Origin: Paraburkholderia edwinii
GTDB lineage: Bacteria > Pseudomonadota > Gammaproteobacteria > Burkholderiales > Burkholderiaceae
DNA length: 64,000 nt
Assembly: GCF_019428685.1 (NCBI RefSeq)
Contig: NZ_CP080095.1
Coordinates: forward strand, 3,224,001 to 3,288,000
Direction of reading: 5' to 3'
A program made the position numbers and the translations under genes. Position 1 is the first letter of the stretch; every line of letters starts with the position of its first letter. The notes beneath the pieces are model-generated. The model was not told the origin of the DNA. It did no database searches and saw nothing but the letters and a program-made list of their open reading frames with translations. Shown one piece after another: positions 17,269 to 25,100 of this stretch.

Positions 17269-17757
17269 CTAATGTTCTGCGCTACCGTCGCCGGTCGACG
17301 CGTTGACATCATCATTGGTTTTCGGGCGTGAAACTGCAGGTGTGGCCATCGTGGCGGACACGATCGCTACACCGAGTGCCGCGAAAAGTCCGAGATAAAT
17401 AGCCCACAATGCCACCCATACGGCCATTTGAGCGCCGCCTTCGGGAAACCAGATCAGCCCTATGCCGTGACGCAAAGTCAGGCACGATACGATCAGGATT
17501 ACGAAGACAAAGAAAAACGCGATTCCAATCTTTTGCTGTCTCGCTCTCGAACATGTACTAAGCGCGGCAAACGACGTAAGACAAACCAGCGGCCCGATAA
17601 TCGACGCGACGATATTCAACGCGGGCTGAAAGAAGTTGCTGACCAGCCCGATGTTCGTCAATTTCTCTTGCCACGGTCCGATAACAGTCGCGAACGACGC
17701 GAGACCCCATGCTTGCCATTTGGCGAAGAAATCCTGAGACGTTGGTAGTTGGGCCAT
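17269..17757 (-). CDS. Hypothetical membrane protein, 162 aa
   Basis: Not recognised. There are three clear hydrophobic segments: about residues 44-67 (NIVASIIGPLVCLTSFAALS), 76-95 (IGIAFFFVFVILIVSCLTL) and 111-133 (MAVWVALWAIYLGLFAALGVAIVSA). A more weakly hydrophobic N-terminus precedes them, and a polar C-terminal tail ends in a Asp/Ser-rich stretch. It lies only 12 bp downstream of the exported 345-aa protein on the same strand, so the two are likely cotranscribed and may act together at the inner membrane. Codon use is less GC-rich than in flanking housekeeping genes, consistent with acquisition. Confidence 0.6.
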   Translation of the reverse strand: MAQLPTSQDFFAKWQAWGLASFATVIGPWQEKLTNIGLVSNFFQPALNIVASIIGPLVCLTSFAALSTCSRARQQKIGIAFFFVFVILIVSCLTLRHGIGLIWFPEGGAQMAVWVALWAIYLGLFAALGVAIVSATMATPAVSRPKTNDDVNASTGDGSAEH

Positions 17758-17769
17758 GATCTGTCCGTG

Positions 17770-18807
17770 TCAGTCAGATGATGCCGTCGACATTGCCAAT
17801 GGCTTATCCGTTGAGATTGGCTCGACGGAATAGTAGCGAATGTCCACGCTAGCCAGAACGGCATCGGAGCCGATCGCCACGATCTCGAGCGTCGAAGTCG
17901 AGTGTGTCAAGGTCGATGCCGGGCTCTTTTGCAAGTCTTCCAGACCCTCGAAGCTTTGCGACTTCCCAGGCCAGTTTCTCAATGGCATTGCCTCGGAAGT
18001 GTGAAATACCATGCGATGCAATTCAGGATCGCGTATTCGCATTGCAAAGTACATGGATTGCTTGTCGGCAGAAATCTTGCCGAACTGGTAATCGCAGGCG
18101 TTCCGTACCGCGATCAAGGCTCCGCTTTGCGCGTCGAATTTCGGAACCGACGAAAACTTCATCGCGAAACCAATCAGAAACTCAGCGTTGTTCTCGACCG
18201 ACCGCATGATATCTTCGCTTGTCAAATACGTCGGGTCTTTCGATGCCGCATGCGCGACGCGCTCGAGATTCGGCAGAAAAGCCGCCACTTCCGTTTCCAG
18301 TTCATCGTTCGAGGACAATGCATGCGGAGCATCTGCAGATGTTGAAGCGACACCGCCTGCGTTCGGCTGCGCGGCATCCGCGGACAGCATTCCCTGCGAA
18401 TTGAAGACTGTTTGAACGTCGACCTTGTCGGGGACTGCCCCATACCAGAGCGGCACCGCGCGGTGAATCGGACTGCCTTCAGCGGACGTGAAATACGAGT
18501 ACGCGACCTGATCCGGCGGAATGAACGTGCTCAGTCCGACTTCGCTCCAGTTGATGAACAGCGCACGCTGTGGCGTATTGTTGCGGACGCAATGGCAATA
18601 CGACCTACCGTGGTCATTCTCAGGATGAGTCCAAGACCACGATTGATATTCGAAGACGTATCCGCCTGAACTGTGTCCACCGCCGGTCAACGGATTGGGA
18701 CACACGTCCCGCCCGTCCGCCATCGTCGGCGGAAATGCGATTGCAGCGACAAAAAGAACCCATGCCTGAATGCACGCCTTTGTGGCCCGGCCAATTCTGA
18801 TGCTCAT
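17770..18807 (-). CDS. Hypothetical exported protein, 345 aa
   Basis: Not recognised. An N-terminal signal peptide is visible (hydrophobic AWVLFVAAIAFPPTMA, cleavage near residue 31). The mature N-terminus carries Cys residues (DVCPNPL; YCHCVRN), and the region to about residue 130 is Trp/Tyr/His-rich (FEYQSWSWTHPENDHG). A low-complexity Ala/Ser linker follows near residue 160, then a C-terminal alpha/beta-looking part. The ATG has AGGGGA about 6 nt upstream. Three CTTATCG/CGATAAG half-sites lie in the upstream 140 bp. With the downstream membrane protein it forms a two-gene unit of lower GC content. No catalytic motif is recognised. Confidence 0.6.
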   Translation of the reverse strand: MSIRIGRATKACIQAWVLFVAAIAFPPTMADGRDVCPNPLTGGGHSSGGYVFEYQSWSWTHPENDHGRSYCHCVRNNTPQRALFINWSEVGLSTFIPPDQVAYSYFTSAEGSPIHRAVPLWYGAVPDKVDVQTVFNSQGMLSADAAQPNAGGVASTSADAPHALSSNDELETEVAAFLPNLERVAHAASKDPTYLTSEDIMRSVENNAEFLIGFAMKFSSVPKFDAQSGALIAVRNACDYQFGKISADKQSMYFAMRIRDPELHRMVFHTSEAMPLRNWPGKSQSFEGLEDLQKSPASTLTHSTSTLEIVAIGSDAVLASVDIRYYSVEPISTDKPLAMSTASSD

Positions 18808-18839
18808 GGCGGTCCCCTCACAGTGCTTACTTCGTGTCG

Positions 18840-18868
18840 CTTATCGTCGATTGATTCGACTCGATAAG
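18840..18868. promoter_or_regulatory. Inverted repeat upstream of the exported hypothetical gene
   Basis: CTTATCG (18840-18846) and CGATAAG (18862-18868) form perfect inverted arms around a nested TCGA...TCGA. A further CTTATCG lies at 18937-18943. It is 33 bp upstream of the 18807 start codon and could be an operator or a 5'-leader hairpin. Confidence 0.35.
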
Positions 18869-19097
18869 TTGCTTAGTTATACAACATGATTTTCACAATA
18901 GCGGCATCCGCAGTGAAACGGCATTGTGGATCTGCGCTTATCGAAAAGGACCATTCCGATGCGTTTAAAGAAAACCCGCAGTGAATGCGAATGATCAGAT
19001 TAGTTGATTATGCAATCAGCATTTTCGTTTTTTGCGCGCATTCGATGCGCAAAACCATTCAGCGGCATCGCAAGCCGTTTTGCATTTGCAAAGAGAT

Positions 19098-19736
19098 TCA
19101 CATCGGCGTAGCCCAATGCCACGCATCGATACCCATCTTCACACCGAGCACCAACAGCATCAGCCCCATGACCCAACGCTGCACAAGCAGCCAGCGCGGA
19201 CGGCTCGCGATCAATCCCGCGACGCTGCCCGACGACACGGCAACCAATGCATTAACCGAAGCAAACGCGATGATGAGCGAACCGCCAAGCGTCAGCGACT
19301 GCCGCAGCACACTGCCTGTCTGGTAATCGATAAATTGCGGCAGCAACGACAGAAAAATCAGAGCGAGCTTCGGATTCAACAGACTCGTGGCCGCGCCCAT
19401 TGCAAACAGACGGTGCGGTCCTTCAATCTGAACCGCCGCGATCTGCAATGGCGAACGGCCACCGGGCTTAAGCGCCTGCCAGGCGAGATAAAGCAGATAA
19501 AGCGCACCGCAAGCGGCAAGCACACGACACGCACCGGGAATCGCAACAAAAAGCGCCGTGATCCCGAATGCCGCGCCGAACATATAGCACAGGTAGCCGA
19601 GCATGACGCCGCCAAGCGATATCAGCCCTGCCCTCGGACCTTGCCCAACCGAGCGCGACATCACATAGACCATATTGGGGCCGGGCGTCACGGCCAGCAT
19701 GCCGCCTACGGTCAAGAACTCGGTCATCGTTCCCAT
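19098..19736 (-). CDS. LysE/RhtB family amino-acid exporter
   Basis: Inner-membrane efflux protein for amino acids or related metabolites, 212 aa with about six hydrophobic segments. The family signature near the N-terminus is GGMLAVTPGPNMVYVMSRSVGQGPRAG, and the motif LLNPKLALIFLSLLPQF is typical of RhtB-type members. The ATG at 19736 is chosen because GGAG lies 6 nt upstream; the open frame runs further but has no better signal. It is divergently transcribed from a LysR regulator 101 bp away, the usual arrangement for LysE/ArgP-like pairs, so the regulator probably controls this exporter. The substrate is unknown. Confidence 0.9.
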   Translation of the reverse strand: MGTMTEFLTVGGMLAVTPGPNMVYVMSRSVGQGPRAGLISLGGVMLGYLCYMFGAAFGITALFVAIPGACRVLAACGALYLLYLAWQALKPGGRSPLQIAAVQIEGPHRLFAMGAATSLLNPKLALIFLSLLPQFIDYQTGSVLRQSLTLGGSLIIAFASVNALVAVSSGSVAGLIASRPRWLLVQRWVMGLMLLVLGVKMGIDAWHWATPM

Positions 19737-19821
19737 TTGATTCTCCACCCTGCCATCGAACCCGATGCCAGTATCCGGCCGACCGGCAGACAAGTAAAAC
19801 GGATTAAACTGAGTGTATTAA

Positions 19822-19834
19822 TCAGATTTTCTGA
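19822..19834. promoter_or_regulatory. Short palindrome in front of the LysR gene
   Basis: TCAGATTTTCTGA is a perfect inverted repeat (5-bp arms, 3-bp centre) ending 3 bp before the LysR start, in the AT-rich divergent region shared with the exporter. It could be the LysR binding site; it does not show the textbook T-N11-A pattern convincingly. Confidence 0.3.
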
Positions 19835-19837
19835 ATT

Positions 19838-20689
19838 ATGAAAAAACTCGATCTCGATGTACTGGAAATGGTTGTGGCGGTCGCCGATACCGGCTCGTTC
19901 GCGCGCGCCGCAGAGTCTGTGAACCGATCGCCGTCGGCGGTAAGCATGCAGATCAAGGCAATCGAAGTGGCGCTCGGCAAGCCGCTCTTTACGCGGACCA
20001 CGCGCGACGTCGTGCTGACGCAGGAAGGCCGGACGCTGGTGGATTACGGCCGCCAGATGCTCGCGATACGCGAGGAAGCGTGGGCGTCGGTGGTTCGCCC
20101 CGAAATGCGCGGCCGCGTGACGATCGGTGTCCCCGATGACTACGCGTCGTCGCTGCTGCCCACCGTTTTGCGGAAGTTCGCAGTGGCGCACCCGCGTGTG
20201 GAGATCCGCGTGATCGGTCTGCCGAGCAGCGGGCTCATCCCTTTGATCAAAGACAATACGCTCGACCTCGCCTGTTTTACGAAAGCGCGAGGCGTGTCCG
20301 GCGAATTCATCCGTTTCGAGCCGATGGTGTGGGCTGCGGCACGCGGCAAGCAGCAGGTGTGGAAGGAACGGCCGCTGCCGATCGCGGTATTCGAGCAAGG
20401 AAGCGCCGCCCGGGCGCATGCAACCGCGGCTTTGCAGCAGGCCGGCATCCGCTTCCGGATGTCCTATGAGAGTCCGAGCCTGCTCGGATTGTTCAGCATG
20501 GTCGAAGCAGGTCTTGCGGTCGCGCCGCTCGCGAGGTGCAGCGTGCCGAATTATCTTGTACAACCTGGAGAGGCTGAGGGTCTGCCGCCGCTTCCCGAAC
20601 TGGAAGTGATACTCGCGCGCAGCGCGCGGTCGGCGCGGCCACCGTGTGATTTTCTGGCGGAGCAGATTTTGACGGACTTGCGAGCTTGA
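19838..20689 (+). CDS. LysR family transcriptional regulator
   Basis: DNA-binding regulator of 283 aa. The N-terminal winged helix-turn-helix is typical (LDLDVLEMVVAVADTGSFARAAESVNRSPSAVSMQIKAIE, about residues 3-60), followed by a periplasmic-binding-like effector domain (GRVTIGVPDDYASSLLP onward). Divergent from a LysE-type exporter, it is most likely that exporter's regulator, with an amino acid as effector; that is inference from context. No clear Shine-Dalgarno precedes the ATG. Confidence 0.9.
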   Translation: MKKLDLDVLEMVVAVADTGSFARAAESVNRSPSAVSMQIKAIEVALGKPLFTRTTRDVVLTQEGRTLVDYGRQMLAIREEAWASVVRPEMRGRVTIGVPDDYASSLLPTVLRKFAVAHPRVEIRVIGLPSSGLIPLIKDNTLDLACFTKARGVSGEFIRFEPMVWAAARGKQQVWKERPLPIAVFEQGSAARAHATAALQQAGIRFRMSYESPSLLGLFSMVEAGLAVAPLARCSVPNYLVQPGEAEGLPPLPELEVILARSARSARPPCDFLAEQILTDLRA

Positions 20690-20735
20690 GATCGTTGAAC
20701 GCGAACGTCGCGCCCGTTCGATGCCGAGCCACAGA

Positions 20736-20763
20736 ACAAAAAACCCGCGCGAGCGGCGGGTTT
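20736..20763 (-). terminator. Intrinsic terminator after tRNA-fMet
   Basis: On the minus strand, an 8-bp stem AAACCCGC/GCGGGTTT with a 7-nt loop followed by TTTTTTGT. It lies 27 bp beyond the 3' end of the tRNA. Confidence 0.85.
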
Positions 20764-20789
20764 AGCGGTAGAAGCAATGTAGAAATCGT

Positions 20790-20866
20790 TGGTTGCGGGG
20801 ACAGGATTTGAACCTGTGACCTTCGGGTTATGAGCCCGACGAGCTGCCAGACTGCTCCACCCCGCG
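20790..20866 (-). tRNA. Initiator tRNA-Met (CAT)
   Basis: A 77-nt cloverleaf with encoded CCA. The acceptor stem CGCGGGG pairs with CCCCGCA, leaving the C1-A72 mismatch that marks bacterial initiator tRNA. The anticodon stem has the three G-C pairs (GGG CTCATAA CCC) typical of fMet, and the T arm contains GGTTCAAATCC. Its promoter and terminator are both visible. Confidence 0.97.
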
Positions 20867-20881
20867 TCAGAGGAAACGGAT

Positions 20882-20909
20882 TGTATAGAAGGGACCCGCA
20901 ATCCGTCAA
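20882..20909 (-). promoter_or_regulatory. Promoter of tRNA-fMet
   Basis: Minus-strand -35 TTGACG (20904-20909) and -10 TATACA (20882-20887) with a 16-bp spacer, placing the start about 9 nt upstream of the mature tRNA. Confidence 0.75.
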
Positions 20910-21149
20910 ATATATTTCAGACTTTTCGTGTACGCAGGCCCGACGAGCATCGGGCCCTCGCTACCAAACGACGACCTCACTGCCTTCGCATGCCGCGCAA
21001 CGCGCATCTGTCGCCGACAACGCTATCATTCACATCAAGGCCGATCTGCGCGCACCACACGCGCGGACTTCGCGACATCCGATCCGTTGAACGCACGCGT
21101 GCGTCCACCGCATCGGACCTCCAAACTTTTCGCCCAGAAAAACACCACA

Positions 21150-21926
21150 ATGAAAATCGCCACCTGGAACGTGAACTCGCTAAAGGTCCGCCAGCAGCAC
21201 GTGATCGACTGGCTCGAACTGAGCCAGACCGACGTACTCTGTCTTCAGGAACTCAAGCTGCCCGACGAAAAATTCCCGCGCGCCGAGCTCGAGGAAAAGG
21301 GTTATCGCAGCTGGTTCGCCGGCCAGAAGACGTACAACGGTGTCGGCATTCTCGTGCGAAACGGCTTGCAGGTGGACGAAGTCGGCGTGGTGCGGAACAT
21401 TCCCGGTTTCGAGGATCCGCAGCAGCGCGTGATCGCCGCCACAATCGAAGGCATCCGCATCGTTAGCGCGTACTTCCCGAACGGCCAGGCGCCGGGCACC
21501 GACAAATTCGCGTACAAGCTGCGCTGGCTCGAAGCCATGCACGGCTGGCTTGCGAGCGAACTCGCGCAACATCCGAAGCTCGCGCTGCTCGGCGACTACA
21601 ACATCGCGCCCGAGGACCGTGACGTGCACGACCCGAAAGCGTGGGAAGGCCAGAACCTCGTGTCGCCCGAAGAGCGCGCGGCCTTTGCGCGTCTGATCGA
21701 ACTGGGCCTCGTCGATTCGTTCCGCCTGTTCGACCAGCCGGAGAAGACCTTCACGTGGTGGGACTACCGGATGCTCGCGTTCCGTCGCAACGCCGGGCTG
21801 CGCATCGACCATATCCTGCTGTCGAAGCCGCTCGCCGAAAGCTGCACGCATTGCGACGTCGACAAGACCCCGCGCAAATGGGATCAACCGTCCGATCACG
21901 CGCCGGTCGTCGCGCTGACTGAATAA
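21150..21926 (+). CDS. xth: Exodeoxyribonuclease III
   Basis: AP endonuclease and 3'-5' exonuclease of base-excision repair, 258 aa, normal family length. Motifs of the exonuclease-endonuclease-phosphatase fold are intact: MKIATWNVNSLKVR, LCLQELKLPDEKFP (metal-binding Glu), LLGDYNIAPEDRDVHD, LRIDHILLS and the C-terminal SDHAPV with the catalytic Asp-His. The start at 21150 is the family N-terminus. A 12-bp perfect hairpin follows the stop directly and separates it from the convergent ntrC gene. Confidence 0.96.
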   Translation: MKIATWNVNSLKVRQQHVIDWLELSQTDVLCLQELKLPDEKFPRAELEEKGYRSWFAGQKTYNGVGILVRNGLQVDEVGVVRNIPGFEDPQQRVIAATIEGIRIVSAYFPNGQAPGTDKFAYKLRWLEAMHGWLASELAQHPKLALLGDYNIAPEDRDVHDPKAWEGQNLVSPEERAAFARLIELGLVDSFRLFDQPEKTFTWWDYRMLAFRRNAGLRIDHILLSKPLAESCTHCDVDKTPRKWDQPSDHAPVVALTE

Positions 21927-21964
21927 GAAGACGGCTCGGTGGCGTGAGCCATCGAGCCGTCTTC
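21927..21964. terminator. Hairpin between convergent xth and ntrC
   Basis: Perfect 12-bp stem GAAGACGGCTCG/CGAGCCGTCTTC with a 14-nt loop, starting right after the xth stop. There is no strong T-run on either side, so it may act as a weak bidirectional terminator. Confidence 0.6.
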
Positions 21965-22006
21965 AGTGTCAGTCAGCAATGCAAGCGCGGACACGCCGCG
22001 CAACCA

Positions 22007-23536
22007 TCACGGTTCGAGATTCAACTCCTGAATCTTGCGCGTAATCGTATTGCGGCCGATACCCAACCGCTCCGCCGCTTCCACTTTGCGCCCACGCGTG
22101 AAGTCGAGCGCTTCGCGAATCACCGCGGCTTCGAAGCGGCGCGATAGCTCGTCCATCACATCGGGCGAGTTCTCACGCAGCAACCGCGCGACTTCAGTAC
22201 GCAGCCCGCCTTCCCATGCGCTCGCCGCCTGCTGCACAGCCGCTGCGACGCCGGTCGCAAGCACCACACCGCCGGCCGGCAGCGCGGCACCGTTTGAACC
22301 GACACCGTTGATCGCGGCGATATCCGCAACGCCTCCAGTCGCAGTCGCGACCGCGCTCGTGGCATCGACCGGCGCCTGTTGCGTCGACACGAGATCCGGC
22401 GGCAAATCCTTGATCTCGATCGTTTGCGCGGGCGCCATCACGGTCAGCCAGTTCGCGAGATTCTCGAGCTGCCGCACGTTGCCCGGAAACGGCAGCGACG
22501 TCATATAAGCAAGCGCCTCGTCCGATACGCGCTTCGGCTCGACACCGAGATCGCGCGCACTCTTCTGCAGGAAATGCCGCGTCAGAAGCGGAATGTCTTC
22601 GCTGCGCTCGCGCAATGCCGGCAACCGCAGCCGGATCACGTTGAGCCGGTGGTACAAGTCCTCGCGGAACAGCCCTTGCCGCACGCGCGCTTCGAGATTC
22701 TGATGAGTCGCCGCAATCACGCGCACATTCGCGCGCAACGGGTTATGCCCGCCGACGCGATAGAACTGCCCGTCCGACAACACACGCAACAGCCGCGTCT
22801 GCAGATCGAACGGCATATCGCCGATTTCGTCGAGAAAGAGCGTGCCATTCTCGGCCTGCTCGAAGCGCCCCTGGCGCATCGCCTGCGCACCCGTGAATGC
22901 GCCGCGCTCGTGGCCGAATAGTTCGGATTCCAGCAGATCTTTTGGAATGGCCGCCGTGTTCAATGCGATAAACGGTCCGCTCGCGCGTGGGCTATGTCGG
23001 TGCAAGGCACGCGCGACAAGTTCCTTGCCGGTGCCTGATTCGCCGGTAATGAGCACGGTCGCCGCCGAATGCGACAGACGGCCGATCGCGCGAAACATAT
23101 CCTGCATCGCCGGCGCCTGGCCCAGCATCTCCGGCGTCTCGGTCACGCGCTCGTCCCACGTCTGCTCGCCGCGCATACTTTCGTCGACGGCGCGCCGGAT
23201 CAGCTCGACCGCCTTGTCGACGTCGAACGGCTTCGCCAGATACTCGAACGCGCCGCCCTGAAACGCGGCTACCGCGCTGTCGAGATCCGAAAACGCCGTC
23301 ATGATGATGACCGGCAGACCAGGCACGCGGTCCCGCACGGTTTGCAGCAGTTCGAGTCCGGAGCCGCCCGGCATCCGGATATCGGAAACGAGCACTTGAG
23401 GACTGTCGTGCTCGAGTGCGCCCGCCGCCTCGCGCACATTCGCAAAGCTGCGCGTCGCGAAGTTTTCGCGCGCGAGCGCTTTTTCAAGCACCCAGCGGAT
23501 CGATTGATCGTCGTCTACTATCCAGATCGGCTTCAT
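22007..23536 (-). CDS. ntrC: Nitrogen regulation response regulator NtrC
   Basis: Sigma-54-dependent activator of nitrogen-assimilation genes, 509 aa. Order of domains: receiver (MKPIWIVDDDQSIRWVLEKAL; phospho-acceptor Asp in VLVSDIRMPGG), AAA+ domain with Walker A GESGTGKELVARALHR and the sigma-54 contact loop GAFTGA, a linker longer than usual (Ala/Val/Thr/Gly-rich, about residues 385-450), and a Fis-type helix-turn-helix (ERLGIGRNTITRKIQEL). The ATG at 23536 matches the family start. It lies 156 bp downstream of ntrB. An NtrC-like site is visible upstream of glnA, consistent with autoregulation of the glnA-ntrB-ntrC cluster. Confidence 0.96.
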   Translation of the reverse strand: MKPIWIVDDDQSIRWVLEKALARENFATRSFANVREAAGALEHDSPQVLVSDIRMPGGSGLELLQTVRDRVPGLPVIIMTAFSDLDSAVAAFQGGAFEYLAKPFDVDKAVELIRRAVDESMRGEQTWDERVTETPEMLGQAPAMQDMFRAIGRLSHSAATVLITGESGTGKELVARALHRHSPRASGPFIALNTAAIPKDLLESELFGHERGAFTGAQAMRQGRFEQAENGTLFLDEIGDMPFDLQTRLLRVLSDGQFYRVGGHNPLRANVRVIAATHQNLEARVRQGLFREDLYHRLNVIRLRLPALRERSEDIPLLTRHFLQKSARDLGVEPKRVSDEALAYMTSLPFPGNVRQLENLANWLTVMAPAQTIEIKDLPPDLVSTQQAPVDATSAVATATGGVADIAAINGVGSNGAALPAGGVVLATGVAAAVQQAASAWEGGLRTEVARLLRENSPDVMDELSRRFEAAVIREALDFTRGRKVEAAERLGIGRNTITRKIQELNLEP

Positions 23537-23592
23537 ATAGGTCGTCAGAAGTCTCGTGATGCGCGCCACATTCAGTATCGCCTGGAGATCCG

Positions 23593-23636
23593 CTTAAGCA
23601 TCCTGCTTAGGGACACTTAAGCATCGCTTAAGCATG
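23593..23636. repeat. CTTAAGCATC repeats between ntrB and ntrC
   Basis: Three copies of a 10-bp unit built on the palindrome CTTAAG: CTTAAGCATC (23593-23602), CTTAAGCATC (23616-23625) and CTTAAGCATG (23627-23636). A second small repeat, TGTGGCGCTGCGT, occurs at 23641-23653 and 23665-23677. Confidence 0.85.
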
Positions 23637-23692
23637 CGCTTGTGGCGCTGCGTGTGGTACCGCGTGTGGCGCTGCGTTTGGCACATTAAGGG

Positions 23693-24835
23693 TTAGCAGT
23701 CGAGCGGCAGCAAAATCTGAAACTCGGTATGGCCCGGGCGGCTTTCCACTTCGATCAGCCCTTCATGCTGCTGCACGAAAGTCTGCGCGAGCGTCAATCC
23801 AAGACCGCTGCCGTCCTCGCGCCCCGACACGAGCGGATAGAAAATGCGGTCTCGAATGTCTTCGGGAATGCCTGGCCCGTTGTCCACGATATGCAAGTCC
23901 AGTGCCAACTTGCACAGCCGTTTCGCAATCGTTACCTTTCGCGCGATGCGCGTGCGCAATTCGATGCGCGCGTCGCCTTGCGAGATGCGTTCGTGCAGCG
24001 CTTGTGCCGCGTTGCGCACGATGTTGAGCACCGCCTGGATCAGTTGTTCCTTGTCGCCGCGCAGGTCCGGCACGCTGACGTCGTAGTCGCGCACCACTGT
24101 CAGGCCGCGCGGAAACTCCGCGAGGATCACCGCGCGCACGCGCTCGCACACCTCGTGAATATTGACGTCGCCGACAATATGCGGATGCCGGTGCGGTTCG
24201 AGCAACCGGTCGACGAGCGTCTGCAGCCGGTCCGACTCCTTGATCACGACCTGCGTGTACTCGCGCAATTCGTCGCGCTCGCGCGCGCCGAGCTCGAACT
24301 CAAGCAGCTGCGCGGCGCCGCGGATGCCGCCGAGCGGATTCTTGATCTCGTGCGCGAGATTGCGGATCAGCTGCTTGTTCACCGACGTCAGATCGTGAAT
24401 ACGCTCTTCGCGATCGGTGCGCAAATGCCGCTCGTTTTCGAACAGCTCCAGCAACACGTACTCCTGCGCGCTTTCGAGAAAGCCGACCACCGCATGCACA
24501 TGCAGCGGCTCGTGCCCCGGCCGCTCGAGCACGGCGTCGAGATGCGTCGCGTTGAAGCGATGGTCCGCAATCGCCGCGATCGTCTCCATCAGTTCGTCGG
24601 CATTCGTAAACACATCGTGCCAGGCCATCTGCGTGAGCTGCCGGCGCGACAGCTCGAGCATCGACTCCGCCGATGGATTCGCAAACGCGACGCGCAGCGT
24701 GCGTTTTTCCAATACCAGCACGACGGTCGGCAAGGCTTCGAAGCCCGGCAGCAAGCCGGATTCGACAAGCTGCGCATCGTCCGACAACGGCTCGCCGTGT
24801 CCTTTTCTTGCCTTGATCAGATTCTTCAGTACCAT
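23693..24835 (-). CDS. ntrB: Nitrogen regulation sensor kinase NtrB
   Basis: Cytoplasmic histidine kinase/phosphatase that controls NtrC in response to PII, 380 aa. It has an N-terminal PAS domain (PTVVLVLEKRTLRVAFANPSAESML), HisKA with the phospho-acceptor in LIRNLAHEIKNPLGGIRGAAQLLE, and an HATPase domain (NIVRNAAQAL; DNGPGIPEDIRDRIFYPLVSGREDGSGLGLTL). No membrane segment, as expected. The start at 24835 (MVLKNLIKARKG) fits the family, with only a weak ribosome-binding site. It is downstream of glnA behind a terminator and upstream of ntrC. Confidence 0.95.
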   Translation of the reverse strand: MVLKNLIKARKGHGEPLSDDAQLVESGLLPGFEALPTVVLVLEKRTLRVAFANPSAESMLELSRRQLTQMAWHDVFTNADELMETIAAIADHRFNATHLDAVLERPGHEPLHVHAVVGFLESAQEYVLLELFENERHLRTDREERIHDLTSVNKQLIRNLAHEIKNPLGGIRGAAQLLEFELGARERDELREYTQVVIKESDRLQTLVDRLLEPHRHPHIVGDVNIHEVCERVRAVILAEFPRGLTVVRDYDVSVPDLRGDKEQLIQAVLNIVRNAAQALHERISQGDARIELRTRIARKVTIAKRLCKLALDLHIVDNGPGIPEDIRDRIFYPLVSGREDGSGLGLTLAQTFVQQHEGLIEVESRPGHTEFQILLPLDC

Positions 24836-24917
24836 CTTGCAGTCCGGCGATGATGAGACGATGAGAAAGCGCACGCCTCGTGCGCCGCGAACGTTGCGCG
24901 TGGTCCAGCGGTGTAGC

Positions 24918-24967
24918 GGGTCAAACTACCCGGGTCAAACTACCCGGGTCAAACTACTCGGGTCAAA
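24918..24967. repeat. 14-bp tandem repeat between glnA and ntrB
   Basis: Units of GGGTCAAACTACCC: two exact copies (24918-24945), one with a single change (24946-24959) and a partial GGGTCAAAC (24960-24967). A degenerate AACAACAACGG(G/C)CCAAC tract follows to about 25010. Confidence 0.92.
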
Positions 24968-25012
24968 CACCAACAGGTGAAACAACAACGGGTCCAACAA
25001 CAACGGCCCAAC

Positions 25013-25039
25013 AAAAAAGGGACGGCGGTGCCGTCCCTT
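25013..25039 (-). terminator. Intrinsic terminator of glnA
   Basis: Minus-strand 10-bp stem AAGGGACGGC/GCCGTCCCTT with a 3-nt loop followed by T6. It lies about 60 bp after the glnA stop and separates glnA from ntrB. Confidence 0.93.
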
Positions 25040-25100
25040 GGGTCCTTCGAATCGCGAACGAGGGACGCGCGCTTCGCCTCACGGCGAAGCGCATCGCCGC

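Noticed and set aside
24918..24967. Possible CRISPR-like array
   Set aside because: Units are 14 bp and directly adjacent with no spacers and no cas genes; a simple tandem repeat.
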